64,000 nt of DNA from the NCBI RefSeq assembly GCF_019429625.1, contig NZ_JAHXRW010000006.1, positions 62,001 to 126,000 on the forward strand, written 5' to 3'. This stretch comes from Celeribacter sp. PS-C1. Lineage in GTDB: Bacteria; Pseudomonadota; Alphaproteobacteria; Rhodobacterales; Rhodobacteraceae. Positions 1-9,185 of the stretch are shown here, one piece after another. The translations under genes were made by a program, and so were the position numbers. Below the pieces are notes generated by a model. That model was not told the DNA's origin. It was given only the letters and a program-made list of their open reading frames with translations, and did not search any database. Numbering within the stretch: position 1 is the stretch's first letter; each line of letters begins with the position of its first letter.

Positions 1-830
1 CCGCCGCGAATGCCGCCGCCATGTTTCTCGATGATCTCGCGCACGGACATCGACATTTCTTCCTCGAACACGCAGGGCGTGTTGACGTGGCCGGTGAGCG
101 CCATGAGCTTGGTGCCCGCGTTGTTCGGACGACCGAAGGAGGCGAACCACTCGGCGCCACGCCGCAGGATCGTCGGCACGACGGCGATGGATTCGACGTT
201 GTTCACCGTGGTCGGGCAACCGTAAAGACCCGCGCCCGCCGGGAAGGGCGGTTTCATCCGGGGCATACCCTTTTTGCCTTCGAGAGACTCGATGAGGGCG
301 GTTTCCTCGCCACAGATATAGGCCCCTGCCCCGTGGTGCAGATAGATGTCGAAATCATAGCCGGATTTGCAGGCGTTGCGGCCAATGAGACCGGCGTCAT
401 AGGCCTCGTCGATCGCGGCCTGAAGCGCCTCTTTCTCGCGGATATATTCGCCGCGGATGTAGATGTAAGCGGCTACAGCGCCCATGGCGAAACCGGCAAT
501 CAAGGCCCCTTCGACCAGCGTATGCGGGTCATGGCGCATGATTTCGCGGTCCTTACAGGTCGCGGGCTCGGATTCGTCGGCGTTGATCACCAGATAGGCC
601 GGGCGACCGTCGCTTTCTTTCGGCATGAAGGACCATTTCAGACCCGTCGGGAAGCCCGCGCCGCCACGACCACGCAGACCGGAGGCCTTCATCTGGTCGA
701 TGATCCAGTCGCGTCCATTGGCGAGAATGCCCGCCGTGCCATCCCAATGCCCGCGCTTTTTGGCGCCCGCAAGGCTACGGTCATGCATGCCGTAGAGGTT
801 GGTAAAGATCCGATCCTGATCCTTGAGCAT
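1..830 (-). CDS. nuoF: NADH-quinone oxidoreductase subunit F, N-terminal part (cut by window edge)
   Basis: Complex I peripheral-arm subunit that binds NADH and FMN and carries a 4Fe-4S cluster. About 276 residues are visible from the ATG at 828-830; the reading frame runs off the left edge, so the C-terminal cluster-binding cysteines are outside the window. Seen: the glycine-rich FMN loop [10 protein letters not shown] at residues 54-63 and the [13 protein letters not shown] dinucleotide motif at 83-95 (Ala where many homologues have Gly). An AAGGGA Shine-Dalgarno lies about 9 nt upstream. It follows the 73-residue membrane protein by 13 nt and is the last visible gene of the nuo operon. Confidence 0.97.
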   Translation of the reverse strand, partial: MLKDQDRIFTNLYGMHDRSLAGAKKRGHWDGTAGILANGRDWIIDQMKASGLRGRGGAGFPTGLKWSFMPKESDGRPAYLVINADESEPATCKDREIMRHDPHTLVEGALIAGFAMGAVAAYIYIRGEYIREKEALQAAIDEAYDAGLIGRNACKSGYDFDIYLHHGAGAYICGEETALIESLEGKKGMPRMKPPFPAGAGLYGCPTTVNNVESIAVVPTILRRGAEWFASFGRPNNAGTKLMALTGHVNTPCVFEEEMSMSVREIIEKHGGGIRG

Positions 831-843
831 CGCTCTTGTCCCT

Positions 844-1065
844 TCAGTCTTTCCGGCGCGTGTCACGCCAAATCTGATACATCACCACAAACGACCAGAC
901 GAACCCGGCCAAAGCGGCAAGATCGAGGAGAAACGCGTAGCGCGACGGCAATCCGAGTTTCCCACCCAACCATTGTGTCCCCAACCAGACTAACATCGTG
1001 ACGGCGATCACGACGGCGACCATGCGCGCCTTTTTCGCCAAATGCTGGTCCTTGTCAGGCACCAT
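844..1065 (-). CDS. Small two-helix membrane protein of the nuo cluster (DUF5337-like)
   Basis: 73 residues starting at the internal ATG, chosen because GAGGAG sits 8 nt upstream (1074-1079); the longer frame has no such signal. The N-terminus is charged ([14 protein letters not shown]) and is followed by two hydrophobic segments, about residues 15-32 and 39-60, then a basic tail WRDTRRKD. From memory it resembles the short Rhodobacteraceae family called DUF5337, which sits beside nuo genes. Function unknown; position between the HhH membrane protein and nuoF suggests an accessory or assembly role for complex I, which is inference only. Confidence 0.8.
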   Translation of the reverse strand: MVPDKDQHLAKKARMVAVVIAVTMLVWLGTQWLGGKLGLPSRYAFLLDLAALAGFVWSFVVMYQIWRDTRRKD

Positions 1066-1076
1066 TTCCTTACTCC

Positions 1077-1778
1077 TCAATAAACGTCGCCATCCTTGAC
1101 GCGTTTCGAGAATTCCGTGTCCCCGCCAGCGGCGAGAATTTTGGCCTGTTCGGCCCATTTCGTCAGCTGCGCAGCCGAGGTGCCTTTGAGGGCTGCGCCC
1201 AAGGCCTCGATTTCATCGGCGCTCAGTGCGGCCACCTGCGCGAAGGTGGTGATCCCCCGCTCATGCAGCTGCACCTCGATTTTCGGCCCCACGCCCTTGA
1301 TCGTCTTCAGATCATCAGGCTCTGCCACAACGGCGGCTTCTGGAACGTCAGCGAAGGCAACCGGGGCTGCCTCCACCTTGTCTTCAACTTCTTCTTCGAC
1401 CGCTTCCGGTTCATCGACCGGATGGGCCTCCGGCGTTGCCGCCGCAGCCGCCGAGCGCACTTCGCGGGTGTCCGCTGCGTGCGGCTCGACCGCAATCTCA
1501 TCCGCCGCCGACGCCGGCTCATCGCCGATGCCAGAGGTCGCCATCAGGCCAGAGGCGCTGACATCGGCTTCCGGATGGCCGACATTGGCCTCCGTCGTGT
1601 CTTCATACCAACCGATCCACAGCAGGATCGCCACCAAGAGCGCCACGAGAACGCCGACGATGACCGAAGCCCCCGTCGAATAGCCCGCGACCCACATCAG
1701 TGCCAAAAAGGCGATCACACCGCAGATCGCGGCGATCAATCCGATTTTAGGCGTCTTAGCCTGCTGTGCTTCCGTCAT
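1077..1778 (-). CDS. Membrane-anchored helix-hairpin-helix protein in the nuo operon
   Basis: 233 residues. Two transmembrane helices (about 12-33 and 36-58) are followed by an acidic Ala/Glu/Val-rich linker (60-155) and a C-terminal HhH module (158-230) with the core LKTIKGVGPKIE. That module is clearly paralogous to the C-terminus of NuoE encoded 72 nt upstream: both contain KGVGPK, QVA, EQAKILA and end in TEFSKR. Similar modules occur in alphaproteobacterial proteins, for example as an L21 extension (from memory). No catalytic motif is visible. The topology would hold the HhH module near the membrane, possibly contacting the same partner as NuoE. Confidence 0.85.
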   Translation of the reverse strand: MTEAQQAKTPKIGLIAAICGVIAFLALMWVAGYSTGASVIVGVLVALLVAILLWIGWYEDTTEANVGHPEADVSASGLMATSGIGDEPASAADEIAVEPHAADTREVRSAAAAATPEAHPVDEPEAVEEEVEDKVEAAPVAFADVPEAAVVAEPDDLKTIKGVGPKIEVQLHERGITTFAQVAALSADEIEALGAALKGTSAAQLTKWAEQAKILAAGGDTEFSKRVKDGDVY

Positions 1779-1850
1779 GTGTTACTCCTGAAATATCCCT
1801 GTTGGTCACTCATTCGGGCCGGATTTTTATGGCCTCTCGAGCTTTAAGTA

Positions 1851-2978
1851 TCAGTATTTCGCACGTTTAGAGAATTCGGTCTCGCCGCCTTCGGCGAGGA
1901 TTTTAGCTTGTTCGATCCAGCCATCGCGTTCGATCCGGCCTTTGAACTTCAAGCGGCTGTCGACCCAGGCGATCTCTTCCGCCGTCCATTTCGCGACCTG
2001 ATCGTAGTGCCAGAAGCCAAGCTCATTGAGCGTCTGCTCAAGCTTCGGCCCAACGCCTTTGAGTTTTTTCAGATCATCGGCGCCAGCCTTGCGCGGCGCT
2101 TTCATGGTGCGCGGTTTCTTCTCCGCGACCTCGACCGCAACTGAAGCGGCTTCGGCTTTCGGAGCCTCGGCTTTCTCAGCAGCTTTCTTTTCCGCCGCCT
2201 GTTGCACAGCGGATTTCGGCGTCGGCGCCGGTTTCGGCACGGATTTGCCCGCGCCACCATGCCCCGCGCCTTTGGATATCCACGGCGTCAAAAGCGGCAC
2301 TTCGGTGCCGTCGATGCGTTTCAAACCGTCGCCAATGTCCACTGCGCGCTGCACAGACCCGTTATACTGCGCGCCCGTGCCTTTGTACTCGGCCAGAACC
2401 ACCGGACCGCCGGCGGGTTCGGAGGAATAGCGCCCGGTTTGCGAACCCGGCACCGGCACGTTGCCCGCCGCCATATCGTCCAGAAGTTTGGAGAAATTCT
2501 CGGCGGTCAGGTCCTCGTAATAGTCCTTGCCAATCTGGGCCATTGGCGCGTTTGCGCAGGCACCAAGGCATTCGACCTCTTCCCAAGAGAACTTGCCGTC
2601 AGCCGACAGCATATGCGGCTTCGGCGCGATTTTCTCTTTGCAGACCGAAATGATGTCGCCCGAGCCGCAGATCATGCAGGTGGTGGTGCCGCAGACCTGA
2701 ATATGCGCCACAGACCCAACCGGTTGCAGCTGGAACATGAAGTAGAAGGTCGCGACTTCGAGCACACGAATATCGGCCATGCCCAGCATATCGGCGATAT
2801 ATTCGATGGCCGGTTTGGTGAGCCAGCCCTCTTGCTCTTGCGCGCGCCACAACAGCGGGATCACCGCAGATTGCTGACGCCCTTCGGGGTATTTCGCGAT
2901 CTGCCCCTCCGCCCAGGCGAGGTTCGCGGGCGTAAATTCGAAAGAGGCGGGTTGTTCAGAATGAAGACGGCGCAGCAT
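1851..2978 (-). CDS. nuoE: NADH-quinone oxidoreductase subunit E with long C-terminal HhH extension
   Basis: 24-kDa-type complex I subunit carrying the 2Fe-2S cluster N1a. The thioredoxin-like domain fills about residues 15-175, with ligands C96 and C101 (CGTTTC) and C137 and C141 (CLGAC). Unlike the roughly 160-240-residue family norm it is 375 residues long: after a linker rich in Ala, Lys, Glu and Pro (about 235-295) it ends in a helix-hairpin-helix module ([12 protein letters not shown], about 303-375). Its ATG overlaps the stop of the upstream 88-residue gene by 1 nt. The extension is shared with the next gene downstream. Confidence 0.96.
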   Translation of the reverse strand: MLRRLHSEQPASFEFTPANLAWAEGQIAKYPEGRQQSAVIPLLWRAQEQEGWLTKPAIEYIADMLGMADIRVLEVATFYFMFQLQPVGSVAHIQVCGTTTCMICGSGDIISVCKEKIAPKPHMLSADGKFSWEEVECLGACANAPMAQIGKDYYEDLTAENFSKLLDDMAAGNVPVPGSQTGRYSSEPAGGPVVLAEYKGTGAQYNGSVQRAVDIGDGLKRIDGTEVPLLTPWISKGAGHGGAGKSVPKPAPTPKSAVQQAAEKKAAEKAEAPKAEAASVAVEVAEKKPRTMKAPRKAGADDLKKLKGVGPKLEQTLNELGFWHYDQVAKWTAEEIAWVDSRLKFKGRIERDGWIEQAKILAEGGETEFSKRAKY

Positions 2979-3244
2979 TAGTCTTTGAACTCCTCAAGAG
3001 GAATGCAGGTGACCGACACCATGTCATCGGCCAGTTTTCCTTCGGCGGCATAGGCGTCGAAAGCATCGTTGCCGGCTTCGATCCGGCACAGGTTCGCATC
3101 ATATTCGCCTTCGATCAGGATCACGTTCTCACGCACCATCACATAGCCGATTGAATTCGACACCATATCCGCGAGGGATGTCTCGGCAAAAGCCGCAGGC
3201 GCAGCCATGCCGAACATGGCGGCGAGAGTAAGATAGCGGGTCAA
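2978..3244 (-). CDS. Small exported protein between nuoD and nuoE
   Basis: 88 residues with a clear Sec signal peptide (about 1-20, ending AAFA). The mature part is acidic and about 68 residues long, with exactly two cysteines (C53 in NLCRIE and C80 in VTCIP) that could form a disulfide. It overlaps nuoD by 4 nt upstream and nuoE by 1 nt downstream, so it is translationally coupled within the complex I operon. I do not recognise the family. Its location argues for periplasmic action linked to complex I or its assembly, but nothing in the sequence proves this. Confidence 0.8.
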   Translation of the reverse strand: MTRYLTLAAMFGMAAPAAFAETSLADMVSNSIGYVMVRENVILIEGEYDANLCRIEAGNDAFDAYAAEGKLADDMVSVTCIPLEEFKD

Positions 3245-4485
3245 CGGTCGACCTCCCCGAAAACGATGTCCATGGTGGCGATGAGGGCGGAGACGTCTGC
3301 CAGTTGGTGACCCTTCGCCATGTGATCCATCGCCTGCAAGTGAAGGAAGCCCGGCGCTCGCAACTTGGCGCGGTAGGGTTTGTTCGAGCCGTCCGAATTG
3401 AGGTAGACGCCGAATTCGCCTTTCGGCGCTTCCACGGCGGCGTAGACCTCGCCCTCGGGCAGTTTGAAGCCTTCGGTGTAGAGTTTGAAGTGGTGGATAA
3501 GCGCCTCCATGGAGGTCTTCATATCCTTGCGCTTCGGCGGCGTGAGTTTGCCGCGGGCCAGAACGTCACCCTGATTTTCCGGCTCACGCAGCTTGGCCAC
3601 ACATTGTTTTATGATCTTCGTCGCCTCGGTCATCTCCTGCATCCGCACCATGTAGCGGTCGTAGCAGTCGCCATTGGTGCCAACAGGGATCTGGAAGTCG
3701 AATTCGTCGTAGCATTCGTAGGGCTGGCTGCGACGCAGGTCCCAAGCCATGCCGGAGCCACGCACCATCACGCCGGAGAAGCCCCAATCGAGCGCTTCTT
3801 GTTCCGTGATCAGACCGATGTCGACGGTCCGCTGTTTGAAGATGCGGTTGTCGGAGATCAGGTAGTGAATGTCGTCCAAAACCTTCGGGAAGGCGTCGGC
3901 CCAGGCCTCGATATCGTCGATCAGCTCCGGCGGCAGGTCCTGATGGACGCCACCCGGGCGGAAATAGGCGGAGTGCAGACGGGCGCCACAGGCGCGCTCG
4001 TAGAAGATCATGAGCTTTTCACGCTCTTCAAAGCCCCAGAGCGGCGGCGTCAAAGCGCCCACGTCCATCGCGCCGGTGGTGACGTTCAGGAGGTGGTTCA
4101 GCACACGGCCGATCTCGGAATAGAGCACGCGGATGAGAGACGCGCGGCGCGGGATTTCGACACCGGCCAGACGTTCGATCGCCAGACACCAGGCATGTTC
4201 CTGGTTCATCGGCGCCACGTAGTCGAGGCGGTCGAGATACGGCAGGTTTTGCAGATAGGTGCGGTTTTCCATCAGCTTTTCGGTGCCGCGGTGCAAAAGC
4301 CCGATATGCGGGTCGGCACGTTCCACGATCTCGCCATCGAGTTCCAGAACCATCCGCAACACACCGTGGGCCGCAGGGTGCTGGGGCCCGAAGTTGATGT
4401 TGAAATTCCGGATCTTCTGTTCGCCGCTGCCCGCGTCCTGAGACCCATCATCATAGGTGTTTTGCCGGATGTCGCCGTCCATCAT
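3241..4485 (-). CDS. nuoD: NADH-quinone oxidoreductase subunit D
   Basis: 49-kDa subunit of complex I, which forms the quinone site with NuoB. It has 414 residues, the family's usual length. Characteristic stretches seen are [13 protein letters not shown] (quinone-site His region, near residue 35), the [11 protein letters not shown] motif and a C-terminal DIVFGEVDR. Two tandem ATG codons open the gene; the first directly abuts the stop of the sulfotransferase gene. The last bases overlap the start of the 88-residue exported protein. Confidence 0.98.
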   Translation of the reverse strand: MMDGDIRQNTYDDGSQDAGSGEQKIRNFNINFGPQHPAAHGVLRMVLELDGEIVERADPHIGLLHRGTEKLMENRTYLQNLPYLDRLDYVAPMNQEHAWCLAIERLAGVEIPRRASLIRVLYSEIGRVLNHLLNVTTGAMDVGALTPPLWGFEEREKLMIFYERACGARLHSAYFRPGGVHQDLPPELIDDIEAWADAFPKVLDDIHYLISDNRIFKQRTVDIGLITEQEALDWGFSGVMVRGSGMAWDLRRSQPYECYDEFDFQIPVGTNGDCYDRYMVRMQEMTEATKIIKQCVAKLREPENQGDVLARGKLTPPKRKDMKTSMEALIHHFKLYTEGFKLPEGEVYAAVEAPKGEFGVYLNSDGSNKPYRAKLRAPGFLHLQAMDHMAKGHQLADVSALIATMDIVFGEVDR

Positions 4486-5382
4486 TCAGATCCTCGCCAT
4501 ATTCGCTTGCCACCGCGCGGGCAGCTCGCCAAAGGTCTTTTCCACATAGGCATATTGCGGGGCCAAAAAGCGCGCCGCCTCATGCCGTTGTTTGTCACTC
4601 AGTTGCAGTTTCACGCCCTCATGAGCGTGCGGTTCTCGGTCCACGGGTTTTTCCGCGATCCCCAAAAAGGCGCAGAGCGTCTTTAGCCCCTCGCCCGTCA
4701 AAAGATCTTCGGTGAAACCCACCAAAAGCTTGTCTTCGGGCACCGCACGTTTGAGCTTTTCCACGATGCCTTCGTAGTCGCCACGCGGCGCAATGTGTTT
4801 TTCCAGCTCGCGGTTGACCACTCGGTTCATGATCCGCTTGGCCTTGACCGCAACCTCTTCGCCGGGGCGGCGCTGGCGCGTGGCCTGCATCCGCACATGC
4901 GACCACAGCCGGTCCACCGGATCGCGCATCATGAAGACGAACCGCACGTCCGGCGCCATATGGGCCATGTCGCGCAGCCGCTCCTCGGAGAGCAACCCGT
5001 AACCCGGCGTAATGTCGCCCGCGAGTTTGCGCGTGCCGATCCCGTCCAGAAGGTAGAAGAGATAGTCGGAGACCCCCTCCGCACCCAGTTCCAGAATGCG
5101 CACCATCTCGTCGACATCGTCGATCTGGCGTTGCAGGTTCTCGGTCTTCCACTTGTTCGCGTTCTTCTTTGCGATGTCCTGCCGCTGAATCAAATCCGCG
5201 CGCAGCCGCGAGAAGACGTCGAACTGAAACGCGTAATCGTTGTTCTCAACGGTGTCGAAATAGTGGATTTCCTTGATCGAGCGCAGGTGGCAATCCGGAT
5301 GATCGTGCAAATAGCGATAAAGCGAGCTGGTGCCCGCTTTGGTCGCGCCAACGCAGATCATGATGGCCGGATCGCCGTTCAC
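4486..5382 (-). CDS. Sulfotransferase family protein embedded in the nuo operon
   Basis: 298 residues. Predicted to transfer sulfate from PAPS to an acceptor hydroxyl or amine. The 5'-phosphosulfate loop is KAGTSS at residues 15-20, and the 3'-phosphate motif is RDPVDRLWSH at 153-162. The overall type resembles heparan-sulfate/P-loop sulfotransferases. The start is GTG, one base after the nuoC stop, with AGGGAG about 6 nt upstream; the stop abuts the nuoD ATG. The gene is thus fully packed between nuoC and nuoD, although no sulfotransferase belongs to complex I. The substrate cannot be inferred. Confidence 0.88.
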   Translation of the reverse strand: MNGDPAIMICVGATKAGTSSLYRYLHDHPDCHLRSIKEIHYFDTVENNDYAFQFDVFSRLRADLIQRQDIAKKNANKWKTENLQRQIDDVDEMVRILELGAEGVSDYLFYLLDGIGTRKLAGDITPGYGLLSEERLRDMAHMAPDVRFVFMMRDPVDRLWSHVRMQATRQRRPGEEVAVKAKRIMNRVVNRELEKHIAPRGDYEGIVEKLKRAVPEDKLLVGFTEDLLTGEGLKTLCAFLGIAEKPVDREPHAHEGVKLQLSDKQRHEAARFLAPQYAYVEKTFGELPARWQANMARI

Positions 5383-5383
5383 A

Positions 5384-5983
5384 TCAGGCTCCCTTCTCGT
5401 CGCCGGGAAGGATATATTTCGCGCCTTCCCACGGGGAGAGGTTGTCGAACTGGCGGTATTCCTGCACGAGGCTCACCGGCTCATAGACGACGCGTTTCAG
5501 CTCTTCGTCATAACGCACTTCGGTGTAGCCCGTTGCCGGAAAATCCTTGCGCAGCGGGTAGCCACGGAAACCGTAATCCGTCAGCAGGCGACGCAGGTCC
5601 GGGTGACCGGAGAAGATGATCCCGAACATGTCGAAGGTCTCGCGTTCGAACCAGCCCGCAGAGGGGTGGACCGAGATGATCGACGGGATGGTTTCCTCTT
5701 CGCGCACGGGTGCGACGACGCGGATGCGTTGGTTTTGGTACATCGACAGGAAGTGATAAACCACGTCAAACCGTTGATCGCGGCTCGGGTGATCGACCGC
5801 CGTGATGTCCACCAGCGAGGAGAATTTACAGGTGCTGTCGGTCTTCAGAAACTCGATGAAATCGACGATGCCTGCGGAGGTGACCGTAACGGTCAGCTCG
5901 CCGTAAGCCACCTCGGTTTTCAGCACATCATTCGGACGCTTGATCTCAATATGCGCGGCAAGTTCTTGGAGGGCTTCGCTCAT
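5384..5983 (-). CDS. nuoC: NADH-quinone oxidoreductase subunit C
   Basis: 30-kDa subunit of complex I; 199 residues and not fused to NuoD. The family signature [20 protein letters not shown] followed by [14 protein letters not shown] is present in the C-terminal half. It starts 12 nt after the nuoB stop. Its stop codon is followed after one base by the GTG of the sulfotransferase gene, implying translational coupling to that gene rather than directly to nuoD. Confidence 0.98.
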   Translation of the reverse strand: MSEALQELAAHIEIKRPNDVLKTEVAYGELTVTVTSAGIVDFIEFLKTDSTCKFSSLVDITAVDHPSRDQRFDVVYHFLSMYQNQRIRVVAPVREEETIPSIISVHPSAGWFERETFDMFGIIFSGHPDLRRLLTDYGFRGYPLRKDFPATGYTEVRYDEELKRVVYEPVSLVQEYRQFDNLSPWEGAKYILPGDEKGA

Positions 5984-5995
5984 CTCATGCTCTCC

Positions 5996-6529
5996 TTAGC
6001 GGGCAATCGTGCCGGTGCGGCGGATTTTGCGTTGCAGCTGCAGAATGCCATACATCAGCGCCTCTGCGGTCGGCGGGCAGCCGGGGACATAGACGTCCAC
6101 GGGCACGATGCGGTCGCAACCGCGCACCACCGAATAGCTGTAGTGATAGTAACCGCCACCGTTGGCGCAGGACCCCATGGAGATCACGTAACGCGGCTCC
6201 GGCATCTGGTCGTAGACCTTGCGCAACGCAGGCGCCATCTTGTTGGTCAGCGTGCCCGCAACGATCATCAGGTCGGACTGACGCGGAGAGGCGCGCGGGG
6301 CGGTGCCGTAACGCTCAAGGTCATAACGCGGCATGGAGGTGTGCATCATCTCGACGGCGCAGCAGGCGAGACCAAAGGTCATCCAGTGCAAAGAGCCTGT
6401 GCGCGCCCAGTTGATGATGTCTTCCGTGGACGTCAGCAAAAAGCCCTTGTCCTGCAGTTCCTTGTTGAGAACCTGCGTGGAATGTTCCTTGTCCACACCT
6501 GCGGTGTTGGCTCCGGTCGTCACGCCCAT
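5996..6529 (-). CDS. nuoB: NADH-quinone oxidoreductase subunit B
   Basis: Complex I subunit holding the terminal 4Fe-4S cluster N2. 177 residues from the chosen ATG ([11 protein letters not shown]); an in-frame ATG 7 codons upstream would lie deeper in nuoA and lacks a Shine-Dalgarno, while AAAGGGG precedes the chosen one. Cluster ligands are visible as the tandem cysteines in GLACCAVE, the cysteine in GSCANGGG and that in VPGCPP. It overlaps the nuoA stop by 10 nt. Confidence 0.97.
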   Translation of the reverse strand: MGVTTGANTAGVDKEHSTQVLNKELQDKGFLLTSTEDIINWARTGSLHWMTFGLACCAVEMMHTSMPRYDLERYGTAPRASPRQSDLMIVAGTLTNKMAPALRKVYDQMPEPRYVISMGSCANGGGYYHYSYSVVRGCDRIVPVDVYVPGCPPTAEALMYGILQLQRKIRRTGTIAR

Positions 6530-6885
6530 TCCAGCGCCCCTTTCTTCCATTCATAGGCAAAGCCCACGGTCAGCACAGCGAGGAACACCATCATCGACCA
6601 AAAGCCCACCACTCCGATGTCCTTGAACGCGACGGCCCAGGGGAAGAGGAAAGCGATTTCGAGATCGAAAATGATGAACAGGATCGACACGAGGTAGAAC
6701 CGCACGTCGAATTTCATCCGCGCGTCGTCGAATGCGTTGAACCCGCACTCATAGGCCGACACTTTTTCAGGGTCGGGATTGCGAACGGCGAGGATGAGAG
6801 CTGCGAAGATGAACACAAGACCCAGCGCGATGGCGAGGCCTATGAAAATGACGATAGGGAGATATTCCCGAAGCAAGTCTTCCAC
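6520..6885 (-). CDS. nuoA: NADH-quinone oxidoreductase subunit A
   Basis: Membrane subunit of complex I; 121 residues with three transmembrane helices (about 9-31, 63-83 and 91-112). The conserved loop [20 protein letters not shown] is present. The start codon is GTG, supported by AAGGAG 7 nt upstream. It is the promoter-proximal gene of the operon that runs leftwards to nuoF and beyond. Confidence 0.98.
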   Translation of the reverse strand: MEDLLREYLPIVIFIGLAIALGLVFIFAALILAVRNPDPEKVSAYECGFNAFDDARMKFDVRFYLVSILFIIFDLEIAFLFPWAVAFKDIGVVGFWSMMVFLAVLTVGFAYEWKKGALEWA

Positions 6886-6965
6886 GAGCGGCTCCTTGAT
6901 AGGCGCGCTTCTTCGCGGGACGGATGTCAGGCGATCGCAGGCGCGCTGCTTTGCTAGCTTTGGGT

Positions 6966-6994
6966 GGTTTAGCCCTCTGCGACAATATGGTCAA
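6966..6994 (-). promoter_or_regulatory. Candidate sigma70-type promoter for the nuo operon
   Basis: On the minus strand TTGACC (6989-6994) and TAAACC (6966-6971) are separated by exactly 17 bases, about 80 nt upstream of the nuoA GTG. The -35 element is good and the -10 element is weak (3 of 6). The location is the only sizeable upstream space for the operon. Inference from position and spacing only. Confidence 0.35.
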
Positions 6995-7010
6995 CCAACG
7001 CGGACCTGAG

Positions 7011-7036
7011 AAAGCCCCTTGTTTCAAGGGGGCTGC
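7011..7036. terminator. Hairpin between the degT-type gene and nuoA
   Basis: AGCCCCTTG and CAAGGGGGCT form a stem with a TTT loop and one bulged G. On the minus strand it is followed by TTTCTC; on the plus strand a T6 run lies a few bases beyond. It probably separates the aminotransferase transcript from the nuo operon, although it is about 120 nt past the aminotransferase stop. Confidence 0.45.
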
Positions 7037-7155
7037 GAAGTTTTTTCACCTGTGACGCATGTTTTCTCAGCCGCACCGCGGCAAAAATTTCCATGCCGCG
7101 ATTCGAACGCCTATCCCGACAAAAAAACTAGGAAAATGATCGCTTGCACGCGAGA

Positions 7156-8352
7156 TCAGAGCGCCAAGCGCGTTACCTCATCTCGAATGATCCGCGCCAA
7201 CATTGCGCAATCTTCAAGGCTAAAGGTCAGCGGCAGACGCATATCCATGATCGCGCGCAGCACCCGATCACTGTCAGGCAGGCTCTGCGGTTCGGCATAA
7301 CGCCAGCTTTCATAGCGCGAGGTAAAGGCCACCGGCTCCGGCGCCCCAAACCACTTCAGCTCGACACCACGTTTGAGACAGGCGGCGACCAGCGCTTCGA
7401 TCTTGGCGTCCGGCCAATCCATCAGCAGGAATTGAAACGACGAGCCAACATAATGTTCTTGCTGCGGTCGCTCTATCAAAGTGAGACTCTGCGTGTCCCG
7501 CAGCCCCTCCTCGACCACGCGATACCGCGCACTCCAGTTCTCGACCTGAGCATCCAAGCTCCGCAACTGCACACGCAGGATCGCAGCCCGCAGATGGTCC
7601 ATTCGACCCGAGACATTCGGCGTGGTATATTTGACCTTTTCGAACACTTCAGGGGCAGGACCGGCCAAGTGCTTACCATATAACATGTACGATCCCGACA
7701 ACATGATGGCGCGCGCGGCGATCTCCTCATCATCGGTGATGAGGAAACCGCCCTCGCCCGAATTGATGTGTTTGTAGGTCTGTGTAGAATAGCAGCCGAT
7801 GACGCCATGCCGCCCCGACGGCACACCATCCCAATGCGCCCCCATCGTATGGGCGCAATCCTCAATGACCGCCACGCCCGCGCCATTACAGATATACATC
7901 AGCGCATCCATATCGACGATATGGCCGCGCATGTGGGATAGCATCAGGACCTTGGCGCCCGTCTCCGCGATCTTCACCTGCAGATCATCGAGATCAATCA
8001 CCAGCCCTTCGGTCACACCGACGAAAACCGGCTTGGCGCCAACACTCGCAATCGCACCGGGCACGGGGGCTAGCGTAAAGGCGTTGGTCAGGACCGGCTC
8101 ATCGGGCTGGACCTCCAAGGCGCGCAAGGCACAGCCCAGGGCATAGCCGCCAGATGCCACCGCAAGGCAATATTTCGCCCCCGTATAGGCGGCGAATTCC
8201 TGTTCAAGCAGGGCCACCTCCCCCGCCTCATTCGGCGCGGTGTTGTAGCGATGCAAGCGCCCCGAGCGCATCACCGCCACAGCGGCCTTAATGGCCTCTT
8301 CGGGGATTGGCTCTTGCTGGGTGAAATTGCCTTTAAAAACCTCGCCACTCAT
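7156..8352 (-). CDS. DegT/DnrJ/EryC1/StrS-type PLP aminotransferase
   Basis: 398 residues, fold type I aminotransferase of the sugar/polyketide aminotransferase family. The PLP-binding lysine is predicted as K194 in STQTYKHINSGEGG, and D165 in VIEDCAHTMGA should contact the pyridine nitrogen. The start was taken at the ATG whose bases overlap the stop of the preceding phosphatase (ATGA), not the longer frame. Such enzymes usually transaminate keto-sugars, but no sugar-nucleotide or polysaccharide genes lie nearby, so the substrate is open. The only operon partner is a HAD phosphatase. Confidence 0.88.
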   Translation of the reverse strand: MSGEVFKGNFTQQEPIPEEAIKAAVAVMRSGRLHRYNTAPNEAGEVALLEQEFAAYTGAKYCLAVASGGYALGCALRALEVQPDEPVLTNAFTLAPVPGAIASVGAKPVFVGVTEGLVIDLDDLQVKIAETGAKVLMLSHMRGHIVDMDALMYICNGAGVAVIEDCAHTMGAHWDGVPSGRHGVIGCYSTQTYKHINSGEGGFLITDDEEIAARAIMLSGSYMLYGKHLAGPAPEVFEKVKYTTPNVSGRMDHLRAAILRVQLRSLDAQVENWSARYRVVEEGLRDTQSLTLIERPQQEHYVGSSFQFLLMDWPDAKIEALVAACLKRGVELKWFGAPEPVAFTSRYESWRYAEPQSLPDSDRVLRAIMDMRLPLTFSLEDCAMLARIIRDEVTRLAL

Positions 8353-9014
8353 CCGATCAACTCCCGCGTCAGCCGACCCAAGTCGTTGTAATGCGTCAGC
8401 AGCGCCTCCGGCTCCAACCGTTTCACCCCATCGCCATCGGGTCCGAAGGTCACCAAAGCGCAAGGCACGCCTGCCGCCTTGGCGGTGGACCGATCCGTTT
8501 CGGTATCGCCCACGAGGAAAGATTGCGACAGCACGCCGCCGGCCTCTTCGACCGCGGCCAGATAGGGTTTCGGATCGGGTTTAGAGACGCCAACCGTTTT
8601 TGCCCCGATCATCGACCCAAAAAGATCGCGCACGCCCAAACGTGTGAGCAACCGATCCGCCAGATCCTCGGGCTTGTTCGTGCAAACACCCACTGCATAG
8701 CCGCCGCTGCGCAGCGCCTCAATGGCCTCCTCCGCGCCCTCGTAGAGTTGCGTGTGGGTGTCGATGTCTTCGGCGTAAGCCTCCAACAACACCGGATATT
8801 GCGCCATGATGTCATCATCCATGAACCCGGGTTTCACCCGAGAAAACCCAAGTGTCAGCATCGCCCGGCCGCCGCGAAAGGCCGTATGAGCATCTGCTTG
8901 CGCGTCCAGCACATCGCCGTAACCCAAGCCGCGGAAACAGGCATTGGCCGCCGCGATCAAATCGGCGGAGGTGTCCGCAAGCGTGCCGTCGAGATCGAAA
9001 ATCACTGTGCGCAT
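8349..9014 (-). CDS. Phosphoglycolate phosphatase-like HAD hydrolase
   Basis: 221 residues, HAD subfamily IA. Motif I FDLDGT places the nucleophile at D7 and the acid/base at D9; the cap domain carries TNKP near residue 113, and motif III/IV is GVSKPDPKPY followed by LVGDTETD. Size and layout match Gph, which removes 2-phosphoglycolate formed during DNA repair or photorespiration. Translational coupling to an aminotransferase of the sugar type leaves room for a different phosphorylated substrate, so no symbol is assigned. Confidence 0.85.
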   Translation of the reverse strand: MRTVIFDLDGTLADTSADLIAAANACFRGLGYGDVLDAQADAHTAFRGGRAMLTLGFSRVKPGFMDDDIMAQYPVLLEAYAEDIDTHTQLYEGAEEAIEALRSGGYAVGVCTNKPEDLADRLLTRLGVRDLFGSMIGAKTVGVSKPDPKPYLAAVEEAGGVLSQSFLVGDTETDRSTAKAAGVPCALVTFGPDGDGVKRLEPEALLTHYNDLGRLTRELIG

Positions 9015-9185
9015 GTCTGGTCCTTTTTCGACAACGGCGGGTCTGTTTTGGGCAAACTCCCGCTGAACGATGTAATCTGGCGTCAGAATAAGTGAAGCCC
9101 CTCAGCCCTGTGGGACCTTGCGGTGCTGCGTGTCATGGGTAAAACGGCAAACAGATAAAGAAAAGAGCAGATCGGGACGAACACC

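Noticed and set aside
3304-6556. Long plus-strand open frames (460 and 408 codons) over nuoD, nuoC and nuoB
   Set aside because: Shadow frames of conserved complex I genes; Arg/His/Val-rich composition and no start signals.
7085-7125. A T-loop-like sequence (TTCGAAT on the minus strand) suggesting a tRNA fragment
   Set aside because: Only about three base pairs of a T-stem form, and no acceptor, D or anticodon arm can be found on either side.
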